From contig NC_084763.1 of assembly GCF_028858725.1 (NCBI RefSeq), positions 52,150,152 to 52,214,151 of the forward strand: a stretch of 64,000 nt of DNA. Reading direction: 5' to 3'. The notes under the pieces are model-generated. The model searched no databases. It was given only the letters and a program-made list of their open reading frames with translations, and was not told the DNA's origin. A program made the position numbers and the translations under genes. This document shows positions 49,601 to 62,880 of the stretch, piece after piece (positions within the stretch are counted from its first letter, which is position 1; each line of letters starts with the position of its first letter). The DNA is from Colius striatus (Eukaryota > Chordata > Aves > Coliiformes > Coliidae).

Positions 49601-52600
49601 TCTGACTCATGATTCAGTTGCAATCTGTGGTATGTAACCAAGCCTTCTCTCCTGTACTTGCACAGAGGACAGGAGAGGTGGAAAAAAAAAACCCTGAAAA
49701 ACCCCCAAAAACCTGAGAGAGGCTTTCTGGATATTCCCCAGGTCCACCGAAAACAAATGGTAAAATGAATTCAAAGAAAAAAAATCTTAGTGCTTTGTTA
49801 ACAGACACGTGTACCTGCTTGCAGGCAAAAAGTACTGCAATGACTGTTTTCAGAACCTCTTGCCTATTTCTGTGGATGCAGGGAGTTCCTGATATAGCAG
49901 TTTCTCCAGCTGTTATTTTGGGCTTCAGCTGATTCAACAATGCTGCTTTCTCTTTCCTACCTACAGCTGCAGGCAGTTGTAGCTGGTTATTCCTTTTGAG
50001 TGAGCAATGTCCTTCGGGCTATGTTGGCTCAGGGATGTTAATAGGGTTCAGATGTCTCTGGGCTCACAGAATCCTCCACTCTCCGCTTGTTCTGTTGCAG
50101 GACATTTGATGAAAGTACTGAAATCTTGAGCACCTTGAATCCTGCTAGTGCTCTATGCCTTTTTCTTGGGGGGAAGTGGATTTTTTTTTTCCCCCTTTTC
50201 CACCAAATGACCCAATACCATTTGTCAGGATGTTTTCCCCCCATGCTACAGCAATTATCTGTGGCTGGTTATACTGTGCACTTTTCAAACTGATTGCTCT
50301 TCAGTGGTTTTGTACTTGATGAATCTTTCAGAGAAAAGTATACTGCAAGTTTCTTGTTGAAAAGTGTCATTTGGTAGGGTATATTTTAGTATTCCTGTCT
50401 TGTTAAGGAAATCTCCCAGGCTTTCCTCTTAGTCATCCATTTTTTCATTTTCCTGTGGATGAGTTTGTAAAGTTTTCTGGTTATACATGACTTGCCTCAC
50501 AACTAAAGACTGAGCACCTAAGAATTTACTGGAAGAGCCTGAAATAGTGGTTCCTGCTGCATGGTGTATGGATCACCTGAAAGATGAAAGCCCATTGGGT
50601 AGTGAACTGTGGTGGCTTTTCTACAGTGGGTTTATTCTTGCTAACTAATCTGGAGTGAATAGCCTGAGGGTTTTTTCACACTATTATAAATGCAGAGACT
50701 CTTCTTTCCTGAGAAGTCATGTTTCTAACCATTTTACAGCAATATATATATAACAATGTGTAGTTTGGAGAGTGTCTTTGCTGAAGTGGCTAAGACATCC
50801 TTATGTTACTTGGCATGTAAAAATGCTTGTCTATTTACATATCTGAAGAGTTACTAGAGTCAGGAATACATTCCTCTTGATTGGCTTTGTCACAGGATAC
50901 CATGCTGTTCTTATGTAGCACAATGCTGAGGAAAAGCTGGTAAATTAAGAACAGAGGGAGTTGAAGAGTATAGAAATATGACTAGCTGGCAGTCAACAAT
51001 TGGGTTGCTTATGTAGCTGTTATGTATGCTTACCTCAATAGCAATGCTGAAAGTAATTCTTAAATGGCATTAATAGTTTGAAGGAACCTGTGTTACTTTG
51101 TGTGTTACTTTGTTTGCAGAGTGGAATTCAAATGTGATGGTTTACATCAACGTGTCGGTTTCTGTATTTAGCTGAGGGTATAGATATCCTTGTAGTCAGC
51201 TGGTGGGCAGTAACACCTAAAGCTGAAGTAACCGGCTTTCTTTTATTTGTGATGTCATGGGACCACATTCTGAACTAAGACATATCCAGAAGACTTGTCA
51301 CACAACTAGTATTCCAGGGTTGCTTGTGCTTTGGTCAAATTCATATTCTGACCAATATTAGCCTCTTGATAAGCAAAACTGAGATGAACCTGGATCATCT
51401 GTGTGTTGCTGATGGATTCTGGAAATATATACACATAGCCTGTTCCTCAAAAAAAAAAAACCCAGATGAGGAGAGAGGCTGTTTGAACTGTTCTGTGAAC
51501 ACTGGACTTGTCAAAGGCTCAATCGAGAAGAGTTAATTTGGGACACTAACTTATTTCTAACGTGGCAAACACTGTTTAAAAAATAAATTAAAAAAGAGGC
51601 CCTTTGTTAAAGCAAGAAGATAAATCTGCTTATGTAAAGTTCTCAATGTGAAAGTTGTACAGGTACTCATCGAGACAAGGGATTGTTTTTTTAATGCAAA
51701 GGCTTCTCTGCCACTGAAAAGTAGTGGTGCAAGCTGGCATGGATTATGTAGATGATGAAATTAAATACTCTGTCTTCAGGTAGATGGAAGAAACAGCAGA
51801 AGGCTGAGATAGTAAAGCATAATCCTTGAGCTGCATGATCTCCACTACTTACCATTGCTTCCCTAGCTAACAAGTCTGAGCTCAGAATTGGTTTGACAGA
51901 TTGATGCTAGCTATGTTTTGTGCCACTTTATTTGTTAGACTAAGAGATGGAACCCTCATGAGTTTTTCATGGAAGTTATTGTCTGTCCCCTCTCCCACCT
52001 TGCAGCTCCACTATGAGATGCAAATGCTCAGCTTTCCAGGTACTATGGAGAATATCTGAAGCTTTGCTCCCGGGTTCTGATGCACCCCACTTTTTCCATA
52101 CCAGATCACAATTTGGACTCATAGTTACCTTCTGAGTAGTCATGGTTTTGCCTCTCCTTATGTGCTTGATGTGACAGATATTTTAACTATAATTCTGGGA
52201 GCTGTAACCGTATAGGGTACTTAATTTATGAAAATGATTTCTTGGTTGTTGAAATGTATGTAGTACTGGAATGCTAAACCTTGTTATAACATTGCTGTTG
52301 ATGCAGTTGTCATACAGTAATCTATCTACAATTTCTGCCAGGCTTCTTAACAACTGTTTGAAAATATGCATGCCTTACAAAACTAACTTCCAGTTAGTTT
52401 TAGTCAAGTTTTTAGATATATCTGATGGCTTGGAGCTTGAGGAGGTGGGACTTCAGTCCCACCTTCTGCATTTGATGTTGTTTGGAATTGTTTTACTTTA
52501 GTGGCTCTTCCAAAGTGAAGCTTCAGAGACCATTTTTTCAAAGAGCTTGACAAACTGGGAATGAAAATGCTCAACTTTTAGACTCCTTGAACATAAGCAG

Positions 52601-52604
52601 AGTG

Positions 52605-52665
52605 CAGTGAGTCCCAGCACTACCACCGTGTGACTGAGGGCACCTTACTGCTTTTTCATGCTTTA
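52605..52665 (+). mobile_element. Weak MIR-like match
   Basis: 'gtcccagcactaccaccgtg' followed by 'tgactgagggcaccttactg' faintly resembles the MIR left-core region. It is close to the limit of what can be judged by eye. Confidence 0.25.
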
Positions 52666-55600
52666 ATTTTTTTTAAGGAATAGCCTAGTCAAGAGGTTGA
52701 TATTGTTGAGTTTTACCTCAGGACAAAACAGCTGATTTCCTGCCCAATTAACCTTTTGCTTTGTGAGGTGTTTTCTAAAGCCTCTATCCTGTGCATTTAC
52801 ATATATTTGCATAAGTAATGTAAAGAGGAAAGTGCTCTGAAAAATCTGTCTGGGGCTTCTGGTAGAGTTGGCAGGACTCTGTTGCACTAGCTACCTGTTT
52901 CACAGCCTCATCTGTGAGCAGACAGCTTTACAGCTAACTTGGAAAGACATATTACGTGAAACAGTGGTAGAAATGCAGTCAAATCTACCTTAGCTCTGCT
53001 CCTAGGCTAGTCATGCAGGCCCAGGTTGTAGACAGTATCATCCAGCCTTAAAAGTGTACAAGGAGACTGATCAGATAGAGATGCTTATTGTGTACATATC
53101 TAAAGTTTTGGAAAGATTAATTTTCATTCAGTTTTCCTGTTGTACAGAAAATAGTGCAAGATTGCTTCAAAGCTGTGTTAAACTAACAAGCAATGGAAAC
53201 TCTCCACAACATTATTAATAATCTTTAACTATCTAGGCTATGACTGCAGAATAACTGCATTGCCATACTGGAAATATAAAATTTCCTGTGTGACTATAAA
53301 TGTCTTTTACACAAGTGACATTTTCCTTGTCACTCAACTCCAGCATGATGAAACTGAAGGCATTTAATCTTGTTAAATCATTAGTAAATCACATGGAAAG
53401 TTAGTTCAATTCTTTATTAGCTGGGGTTATTTTTCCCCTTTTAAGAGGTACTTGGAAAGGGAAAGGTTGGGAGACATGAAATAACTAAGTCAAAGCCAGT
53501 AGTGCTGCAGTGTAATGGTTTCACTCCTAAAGATTTCCAGAGGCCTAAAGCTGGCATTGTGCCTTCCCCTGCTCTGTCTGGAGGGGGAAAAGCGTTTCCT
53601 AGGACAGAGGGGAATTCTGCTTGGGGGTTTATGTAGTTTTTTGAACAGTCATATTTCTCTTGTCTCTGGCCAAGTTGTTATGGCACGGTTTCATCATCAG
53701 AGTGAGCAAATGTGATAGTACAGTAGCACAAAGGGGTGGTCCTACCTAAAACCTTGCGTTCCTGTGGGCACAAGATAGCCTCTCTGCCAGCAGTGCAAGT
53801 ATGGCTGCATGGTCATCGAGTCAGCTGCATGTCCTGCTGAAAACTAATCCTGCCTACAGGCAGGGAGGGAGGAGCAGAAAGGACAGATATAATGTGATTT
53901 GCTCTCATTTAAAATAATGAGGAAACTGACTTCTGGCCTTTTTAAACAGTGGTAGGAGCAGTTAGTGGGTGAGTGCACTGGGAGGTGAGTGGTGTGGTTC
54001 ATGGCTGCTAAGTCTAAGCCAACTGTGAACCAGATCCTTTTCTGGGTTGTACTGGTTTCCTCTCCCTGCACAGAGCCTTGTGACTATGAAATTTGCGAAG
54101 TGTTAATTCTGGTGATGATCAAGAGGAGGAGCAATAGAAGAAAAAGAGAAATCTCCAAATCAGCTACTTTTCGAAGCCTCTGCTGGTGTAGCAGGCTTTA
54201 CCAACATATTTATCCTAATGGGCCAGTTTATTCTTGAGCTTGTTATCCTCTAGCAACAGATGCCAAATTCTGTCTGATCAGGTCTTTTCTAATTAGCTTC
54301 ACCCTTCTTAACACTTAATCAATATTTCACTTTCCATATCGTGAAAAGAAGCAGTGAAATCTGATGACTCTGATATTGCCAGTTTAAATACCAGTCTATT
54401 AACAGAAATGTTTTTCAGATGTCTTTGCAGCAAATGCTAGCCAACTAAAATGTAAAGGAAATGAATGTGTAGTGTCTGTATGGGGTTTTGTAAGAAACAT
54501 TTTGGAATACAGATAGTCTATATCCATGGTGACCTTTGGGGATCTTGGAAATGTTTCTATTTCTCCCAGTGGGAGACACTGACATCACACTTAAGTCTAT
54601 TGCTGAACCTAAAAGTGAATGTATTAGACTTAATCTATCTTAGTATTCTGCCTGTAATGCCATGTTCCTTGCAGTAAGCGATAAAGCCTCAGCAAACCGT
54701 TCTCCTGCATCTTTGTCAAGAAATGGGAAAATTATTCTACATTTAAATAGTCTTCTGATAAGACTCCTTGTTGGTATTGTGTGAGACAATGGAAACTCTT
54801 CTTTACAGAAAAGAAATTGTATCCTTTTTTTCCATACTTAAAGTCTCTTCCCTTCTGTCTTTGAATGTGGATCACTTACACCTCTGTAAATGTGCCCTTT
54901 CCAGTCTAGGGTTGTATCTTAGTAAATCTTTCCTGAGGAACAGCTTATACTTACTCTGTAAAACAATTTGCTGGATAGATATCTACATATTTTTAGGGAA
55001 TGTGACTGTATATTCCCAGTAGGAGTCTCAGAAGAGATAACTTGTGGTTCAGTTTTAGGTGGTATTTTGCTTTTACCTACTTTCAGCAGCAAGATTTATT
55101 GGTCTTGGTCCTATTTTTCCTTTCTTTGTTACTGTGCTCAGTGCATCTTGTATCTTTGGCCATGATGTTTAACTCACCAGTTAATCAGGAATTCATCAGA
55201 AAAGTATCTTTTTTTTAGGGAGGAGGAGATAACTTTAGGAAGTTAATTACCTAATTTCTGGTGGGATCTGATAGGTACCAGAGCCAGTGCAAAGGAGATA
55301 CAGAACTGCCTGGCAGGGTACAAGAGAGTAGTGGGCAGTGAGTCTGACTGCTCATGAAAGGAACAAGCTGTTGGGTTTAGTGTCTTGCTGACATGGATTT
55401 TATATGAAACATTTAGTAGTTAACTGGCTTACTAAAGAAAACTTTTGTGAATCTACTGCTGTCAAACATAGCATTTTAATTTGTCTTTGTTCAGAGACTG
55501 ACGTAAATCTTTTTCTCTCTGCTACTCTAATAGAAGACATGCTTCAAGTTCAAGTGGTTTCTCCCCTGAGTGACCTATTTGTCTTTTCTTATGTGGTCTT

Positions 55601-58600
55601 TCTACTAGACTGTCCCATCAGTAGAAATTGCAGCAGAACAGCAGCACTACTTGTGGCATAAGGTAAAGGGATGAATAACTCTGATCAAGCCCTTCTCAAC
55701 GGTGTCTGTGTCTTTAATAAAAGGAGGCTGAGTTCCTACTGCTTAGTTTATGCTGGCTCTAGTATTTGTCTGATCATCCAGTAAATGAATTCAGTTTGCT
55801 AAAAGACCAGAGACTAATCTGGCAAAAGGTCTCTGTTTTGGGCTTTTGTTTTTTCTCACTGCTTTTCTGGGTTCATGGGCTGAATTGACTTCCTTTCTAA
55901 TAGAAGGAGCTGGTAGAGAGGGGAAGAGGATATGAGACTGTTCCCAGTTGTCAAGTGGCGAACCATGTAATTCAGCTCAACTGTGAAGCAAAAGACTGGA
56001 AACCCACAGCTGGAGCTGATCTAACTGCTGGCTACTGGTTGGGTTGGTCTCCACCAGCTGAGCTCAACAAAAGGCCTGTCAAATGCCAGAGGGGTAGGAG
56101 GCTGGATCTGGCTGGCAAGCTGGCTTGAATGGCCATGGAGCTACAGAGAAGATGATGAGCGAAATTAACACTGTAGTGTTGCATTGTGCTGTACAGTAGT
56201 CTTCTGTGTTTGAAGCAGTTACTCTGACAATGAATACTCACTTTCTTATACTCTTAAGCTTCCATACATCGCATATAATACCTGACCATACTTTTGTCCT
56301 AACGTGCTTTCGTTCTACTCTATGCATGAGTTAAGATGCATCCACTTTGTGCAAATATTCTAGCTGTTTCTTTTCTTTAATGATGGTAGATCTCAGTGTG
56401 GACTTGAGGAGTCTTCACAGTTGACTCCAGATTCCGGACCTGCTATTGAACCAGACAGTTGTGTTTTGGGGCTTTTTTCCTGCTTCTTATTCTACTGTTG
56501 TTTATGCAAGAGTTCTTTCAGTTATGGCTATCTACCTTGATTATTTTTTTCCAGGACCTGGATGTTATCTGATACATTCAATCAATAAAATACTATTGAT
56601 AAATCATATGATATTATTGATAAAATAAGATGAAGGTCTCTAGAGACAATTGTGACTGCATAAATGTGCAGATGTTCTTGGGAGATATTATACTCCTCCA
56701 GCTTTCTTGGTATGTAGCTAAACTAACTTATCCCATCTAGATATTTTATTATGAAGACTTTCAGTTATTGTGATGGGGTTTAATACTTCCTCCTCCTTTA
56801 GGATTTTCTGTGCATTTCTAATTGTAAGACCTATGCATTAGTACATGTTATGAATCTGAGTGGTAGACTTGAATGAGGCTCTGGGACAAGAATTCTGATG
56901 ATTAGCTCTAGCATACTGTTTCATTTTTCTCTATATTTCATACTTGAATTAAAGTCTTGGATGATAGCTAGAGTTGTTCATGTTAGGTGTTACTAGTGCC
57001 TTGCATTCCTGTGGTTCAAGAAGCCTGGAAATGAAGGGTTAGTAGCATCTTTGCAAAAGGTACCAAACATACTTGAAATTTAGGTGACATTAAGTATGTC
57101 TGACTGTATGTCTGTAAAATGTAAATGTATTAGTGGTGTAGACAGCTACTTTTTGTGTGCAACAAAAGAAAATTGTAAAACTGTACCGAAAGTGGAGAAT
57201 GGCATATTCAAATACATCCTTGTAATTTCAGGGGACTTAAAATACAATCAGCAGCCTTGGCAGATGGCCAAGGGCGCAGGCAGCTTCTGGAACTCTTCCA
57301 GCTGCTAATGGAGTGTGGATTCTGATTAAATTTAACTGTGGCCACTGAGTCTTGGTCTGTGTGTTTCTGTATGTTAAAACGTATGTTTTCCTAATTATTA
57401 TATTTTGTTTAAAAATCTCTTTGAATACTTAAAGGCAGCTGTTATATTATCATTACAACATGGATCTCTCCTAAATGTTAAGCACAGTAAAGATTCAAAC
57501 ACCACAATAAAAACTAGCTGTTTTAAAAGCTTTAAAGTATTTTTGTGTTGGCAGTCTCAAATCTTCCCATGAAACACTGCTGCATTAGTTCTCTGAAGCC
57601 TGTTCTATTGTGGTGTGGTGGATGAAGCCTTTGACAAGGCTTCAGACTTGTAGTTTGGACACAAGCCTGCTGGATCAGTTGCCTGCTCATCCATTTTAAG
57701 ACAGCTGAAATGGTTGCAAAGAAATGGAATGATAGGGTAATGCCTCATGTTTAAAGATACATCAGTATAGGGAAGATGACAAAGCAAGGTGGTAGGATGA
57801 ATGGAGGAATGGGGAATTTCTCAAACTTCAGACTCCAAAGAATAATGTGAAGGACAAATCTAGTTCTGCAAGTGCATTCCTAATACAACACTTACAAATG
57901 CTTTTACTTTGACACCACAAACTAGTTTGGGAGAAGGAGAAAGTAAATTACTGAAGCATTTGTATGAGTGCTGGTATGATCATAAGGAGTTAGGTGGCTA
58001 CATATTGGATTAGTTTAGTGTTCTATGTGGAAGTACATTAAGGGTTCTTCTGTATTATGAGTTTGTCAGGTCAAGGAGTCAATCTAATTGAATTCAGAGC
58101 AATAAAAGGGGAGGTAATGATTTCTCTAGAAGACATCTTAGACAATTGATGTGAAAACATAACTGCATAAATGTCTGCAAAAATGAATGGTTATGCCTCT
58201 CTAAAATACTTGTAAAGAACTGTTGATGAGAAGGCTTAAAATAAGACTGTATCTGTAAGAAAAGTAGAAGTTGCCCATAGGAACGATTAGAGAAAATGTA
58301 GGTGCTTTGTTCTTGGGTAGCTGTGGTGGTTTTTTTTGTTCCCAATTATTAACATACCATTTTACAATACAGTGACTTAATTGCAGTGATATCACATGGG
58401 TATATTTTATTGTCTTTGAACTGCCTTTATCATTCCTTCAGTACTGTTAAATTCTTTAGTAAAATTTGCAGTTTTAGTGTGCTATTACATATGCTATGTT
58501 GTTATAGAGGTCTGTGAATTTTATTTGCCTTTTCATTTATGGAAAAATGATGGGCCTAATTCATTCCTGCATTTCTCTTTGCAGTCTTGCTTTTTTGTCC

Positions 58601-58935
58601 TTGCAGTGGTTTCCAGTTAGCTTGCAGATTGTTGGGAGTAAGCAAACAGAAGTTTATGTGTAGTGAGGCTTCCAGGTTCCTGTTAACTTCACTGTGCTTC
58701 TGAGATGACTCCAGCAATATTAATATTTAAGCAACTTGTATATTTTTGCTATCTGTTTTTTTATGCTGAAGAACAGATATACTGTATAGTGAGGGAAGGC
58801 CATTGTGTACAGAGTAGTACCTTGTATCTTACACAAATGGGAATGTGTATTGTGCAGAGGAGTGAGAAAGCCTTAATTTTGAGACTAAGACAGTTAAAAC
58901 TAAGGGAGGTAAAACAAGGGCCCTATGTTCTGTCC

Positions 58936-59000
58936 CTCACTGAAAAAAAACCCAAAGTTAAGTGACTTGCTAGTAGTTACAATGTGGTTAGCGTTACAGA
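58936..59000 (-). mobile_element. MIR-like relic, minus orientation
   Basis: 'gttaagtgacttgctagtag' followed by 'ttacaatgtggttagc' resembles the inverted MIR segment (gttaagtgacttgcccaagg, then tcacacagctagtaagtgg). It is a short match in PIP4K2A intron 1. Confidence 0.42.
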
Positions 59001-61199
59001 AACTTATTTATGTTTTAAAGCTAATGTTCTACTTCTAGCTGAAGAAATATTGAATGCTTGGAAGTCAAGTGTGAATGTCAGTTGGATATTAAATATGCTA
59101 AATACTAAAGTCTTGTTTTAAACACTCAGGATTTTGGAGAAGACTAAAGAAATAGTATTTATTTTTAGTATTTCTGAAGCTCTGTTGTGTGTGGGTAAAT
59201 CAAGGTCCTGCCTTCATGCTCTAGAACTACAAGGTGAACTGTTGTGAAATGTGTTAGCATCATTCTGAGCACCATTATTGTAGAAACTGATGAGAACTAA
59301 TTCTATAGCTAATGCAAATTTAATGTTGTTGCGTGAATGATAGGTATTCATATTTCCTTTGTATAAGAAGCAATGCACAGTCTGCAGCTTGTGGATGGGA
59401 AAATAAAATTAAGACTGCATGACACTACTCAGGTCTTTCTAGTTCTTGTAAACTTGAACTGTTGTTGCTCAGCACAAGTATAATTTTATAACTTGAATGT
59501 CATTTTATAGGTTTTTTTTATGTAAAGGCCCTCTATACATGATAGTTGCTTGTCACTAAATGCATGTGCATGATATTCACGAATGAACACCTGAAACAGG
59601 GTGAAGGACAGTTGTTACTGTACGTAGATTCTATATTAATTTTTAGGAGGGGAGTTTCACCTACCTGTCAAATCAGAGTTGACCATTTTGGAGTCACCAC
59701 ATACTTGAAATGAAAGTCCATGCTAATGCTGCAGTATCTTCTCCCACAACTCTAAATTCATCAGTATTTGAAAGCAGACATGTTTTTACAGATAGGCTAA
59801 AACCTTTTAAATGTGATAGCATTGAGATAATGCAAATGCTTATAACTAATCGTATCTTTGACTACAAGTATACTGGTGTGTCCTGTCATTTCTTCTTTGA
59901 AAATACATTTCCTGAAGCAATCTTGTTTTGATATAAACCCTTTTGAAGCCTTTTAAACCACACTTTGATTTAGCATGTCATATATGATTGATGTAAAAGC
60001 ATTGTGTCTCTGTTCAGAGTGGTTCACAAGTAACAAGCTACAGCCATGCACTTGTTTCCTGTAGTAATAAGGGTTTGTAAACAAAAGTGTTCTTGTTTGT
60101 GAATGGTTTTCTGTAGTTTGTTAATAATCCACAGAAACCCTGTCTGTAAGGGTACCTCAAGCAGTTTGAATTTATTGACTTTCATGGGACTATTCCAGCA
60201 TGTAGATGATAGCATTGTGGAGTTTGGGGAGGTTTTGATCTGGATGGGGGTTTTTAAATTCACATATAAATTAATGTGGAAACTGGATTTATTCCAGTGT
60301 TGATACATTGCAGTGAGAGGAACTGCTGAACAAATGAAGTTCAGCTACCACTTCATATATTTAAAAAAATCCTCAAACCAACCACAACAAAAGTTGCAAA
60401 TAAAACAATGTGGCAGAGATTTAAGAGAACCACAAATCTAACTATCAAATCCATGCTTCTCTGTCTTTGGACTTGTCCTGTTTGTGTGTGTCCTTGTTTT
60501 TTGGGGGGGAGGACTTAGACCTAGTTTAAGGGTCAGTGGAAGTATCTACTTGTGTAACACAAATACTGTGGTGTGGACTAGCTGTTATTATTATACACTT
60601 GGTTTTCTTCCCTAAGTCAAGCAGCTGAGTCTGTTTAGCCTGGAACCGTAATTGGCAGCAAGCCTTCTCTGCCCTTGTCTTATCCCACAAGGCCTTTGGG
60701 TATTTCTTCACCCATCCTGCTGGGGTCTCTGCCATCCTAACAGAAGGCAGGGGGTGGGAGCGAGGCTGCATGCTGCTTTGTTGCCAGATGGGCCTAAATG
60801 ATGGCATCATCACACAGCATGGCTCAAAAGTGGTAGGTGAGAGCAGACGAGTTTGTGTTCTTTAAAAGAAGATTTAAGCTTTTTTTCATCTTCTGTGCAT
60901 CACATACATGTATCAAAGTCTATCTCATTCAAGGTGACATGGGGCATATTGAAGGAGATGGAGATACAGGACACCAAGGTAGTATCTGAAGCAGAGTGCT
61001 GGTGTGTGCTATCTAGTAAGAGAGTTACAGAAGTGAAGAAGGCTGTTCAAAGAAGCAGACAACTGGCAGCAAGGCAACTGCCTCCAAAACAAGCAGATAA
61101 GGGGCAGAAGGAATGTTGAAATTATTTATGTGAAATTTATAAGTCTAGTAGGCTGAATGTGGAACCACTTAAAGTTTTGTGGTTAACAAAAAACATTGA

Positions 61200-61403
61200 A
61201 ATTGATAATAATGTTTTCTTCCGATAGCTCCAGGAGGCTTTCACGTTGCCCGTAGGAATTGCTGATGATTGGGATGTAAACAGAGCCTTTGCAGAGAAAT
61301 TATTTGTGTCTCTGTTCAGTGTGGAGGAAACTGAGGGTATTCCAGTTTAACTCTTCTTTGTGAGATACTCACATGTGGTTCTAACATGAACATGCTCTGA
61401 ATA
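61200..61403 (+). mobile_element. Ancient CR1/L3-like LINE, left fragment
   Basis: The stretch 'gcagagaaattatttgtgtc' followed by 'tgttcagtgtggaggaaactgagg' resembles the pre-reverse-transcriptase segment of amniote CR1/L3-type LINEs as I recall it. No frame is open. Order and strand agree with the right fragment beyond the nested CR1. The upstream limit is not clear. Confidence 0.55.
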
Positions 61404-62078
61404 GCAGCTCTGCAGAGAGAGACTTGGGAGTCCTGATTGACAATAAACTAACCATGAGCCAGCAATGGGCCCTTGTGGCCAAGAAGGCCAATGGCATCCT
61501 GAGATGCATCAAGAAGAGTGTGGCCAGCAGGTCAAGGGAGGTTCTTCTCCCCCTCTACTCTGCCCTGGTGAGGCCTCATCTGGAGTACTGTGTCCAGTTC
61601 TGGGCTCCTCAGCTCAAGAGGGACAGGGAACTGCTGGAGAGAGTCCAGCACAGGGCCACCAAGATGATCAGAGGACTGGAACATCTTTCATATGAGGAAA
61701 GGCTGCGGGAACTGGGGCTGTTTAGTCTGGAGGAGATTGAGGGGAGATCTTATTAACATTAATAAATATCTAAAGGGTGGGTGTCAGGAGGTTGGGACAT
61801 CCGTTTTTTCTCTAGTAACTAGTAACAGGACAAGGGGTAATGGGATGAAGCTGGAGCACAAAAAGTTCCACTTAAATAGAAGAAAGAACTATTTCACTGT
61901 TCAGGTGATGGAGCCCTGGCACAGGCTGCCCAGAGGGGTTGTGGAGTCTCCTTCCTTGGAGGTCTTCAGGACCCACCTGGACGTGTTCGTGTGACCTGAT
62001 CTAGGTGAACCTGCTTTAGCAGGGAGGTTGGACTAAATGATCTCTAAAGGTCCCTTCCAACCCCTACCATTCTATGAT
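61404..62078 (+). mobile_element. CR1 LINE, 5'-truncated, plus orientation, young, nested in an older LINE
   Basis: This clean CR1 3' portion carries the ORF2 C-terminus in two frames, 61424-61756 and 61692-61994, separated by a small deletion near 61735. It ends in a 3'UTR with 'ggttggactaaatgatctc' and a single 'attctatga' terminal unit. It closely resembles the reverse complement of 3387-3932. It lies sense to PIP4K2A in intron 1 and interrupts an ancient CR1/L3-like LINE. Confidence 0.95.
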
Positions 62079-62249
62079 AGAGACAGAAGAGTGTGTGGAA
62101 GTAATTAACATGGTCAGCAGCAAATAAAAGAACAGGGCAAAATTTGGGTAAAGGAGACTGTAGCACTTGCAAGGCTGTAATGCTAATGTCAGAAACAGTC
62201 AAATTTGTAGTGTTATATATGCAGATATCCACCACTTTATTATAGTCCC

Positions 62250-62880
62250 TGGGAAAAATGGCTTTTGTAAGGAGGCCTGTCTTGCTGACTTGTGGAGGTT
62301 GTTTGAGGGCCAGTAACCGTGTGGGTAATAACATTTTAGGTGTCTCTAATTTTCAAGTGGATTTTGAGATGGTCCTTCACTAGCTTTACAGGGAGCTGGT
62401 TGACCATAGCATTAGAAGGGAGGGCCTTTGTGTGGATAAATAATTCCCTGAAGGGTAAAGAACATAGAGTAGAGTGACATTGATGACAGGCCCAGCTTTG
62501 TCTATGAAATAATGGATGCTACATTGGCCATAACCATTCAGAAGTGAGGTCCTAGAATTATGTTAGCCTTCAATGGAAGTCAAGCAATTGTTTTGAATTA
62601 CTAGAAGAGGAATAAAGAGTAAACCAGAAAAGCTTGCTGTGCTACTGTGTAAATCCATTTTGCATCCATATTTTGAATGCTATGTGTGATACCCTCCTCC
62701 TGCAAAGTGGTATGGTAGAGGTTAAAGCTCAGTTGAGGGCAACAAGGGTGATCAAAAATTCAGAACAATTTTGATGTAAAGACTTGGCTAAGAGTCAGGA
62801 CTTCTCAGTCTGGAAAAAGATGACTGAAGGAGATATGAAGTCTTAAAAGCCATGAGTTGAACTGAGGACTGCGTGGAAGT
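62250..62880 (+). mobile_element. Ancient CR1/L3-like LINE, right fragment
   Basis: Worn motifs appear in the expected order: 'ggcttttgtaaggaggcctgt', 'gatggtccttcactagc', 'gggagggcctttgtgtgga', then 'gcatccatattttgaatgct', 'gagggcaacaagggtgatca' and 'ctcagtctggaaaaagatg'. These match the reverse-transcriptase and C-terminal parts of an old amniote CR1/L3 LINE. The copy is full of stops. It is the continuation of the 61200-61403 piece after the young CR1 insertion. Confidence 0.65.

Noticed and set aside
61424..61994. Reverse-transcriptase-like open frames as host genes (also 2424-2705, 3469-4130, 9348-9680, 22414-22911)
   Set aside because: These are ORF2 C-terminal remnants of truncated CR1 copies with frameshifts; recorded under the mobile elements instead.
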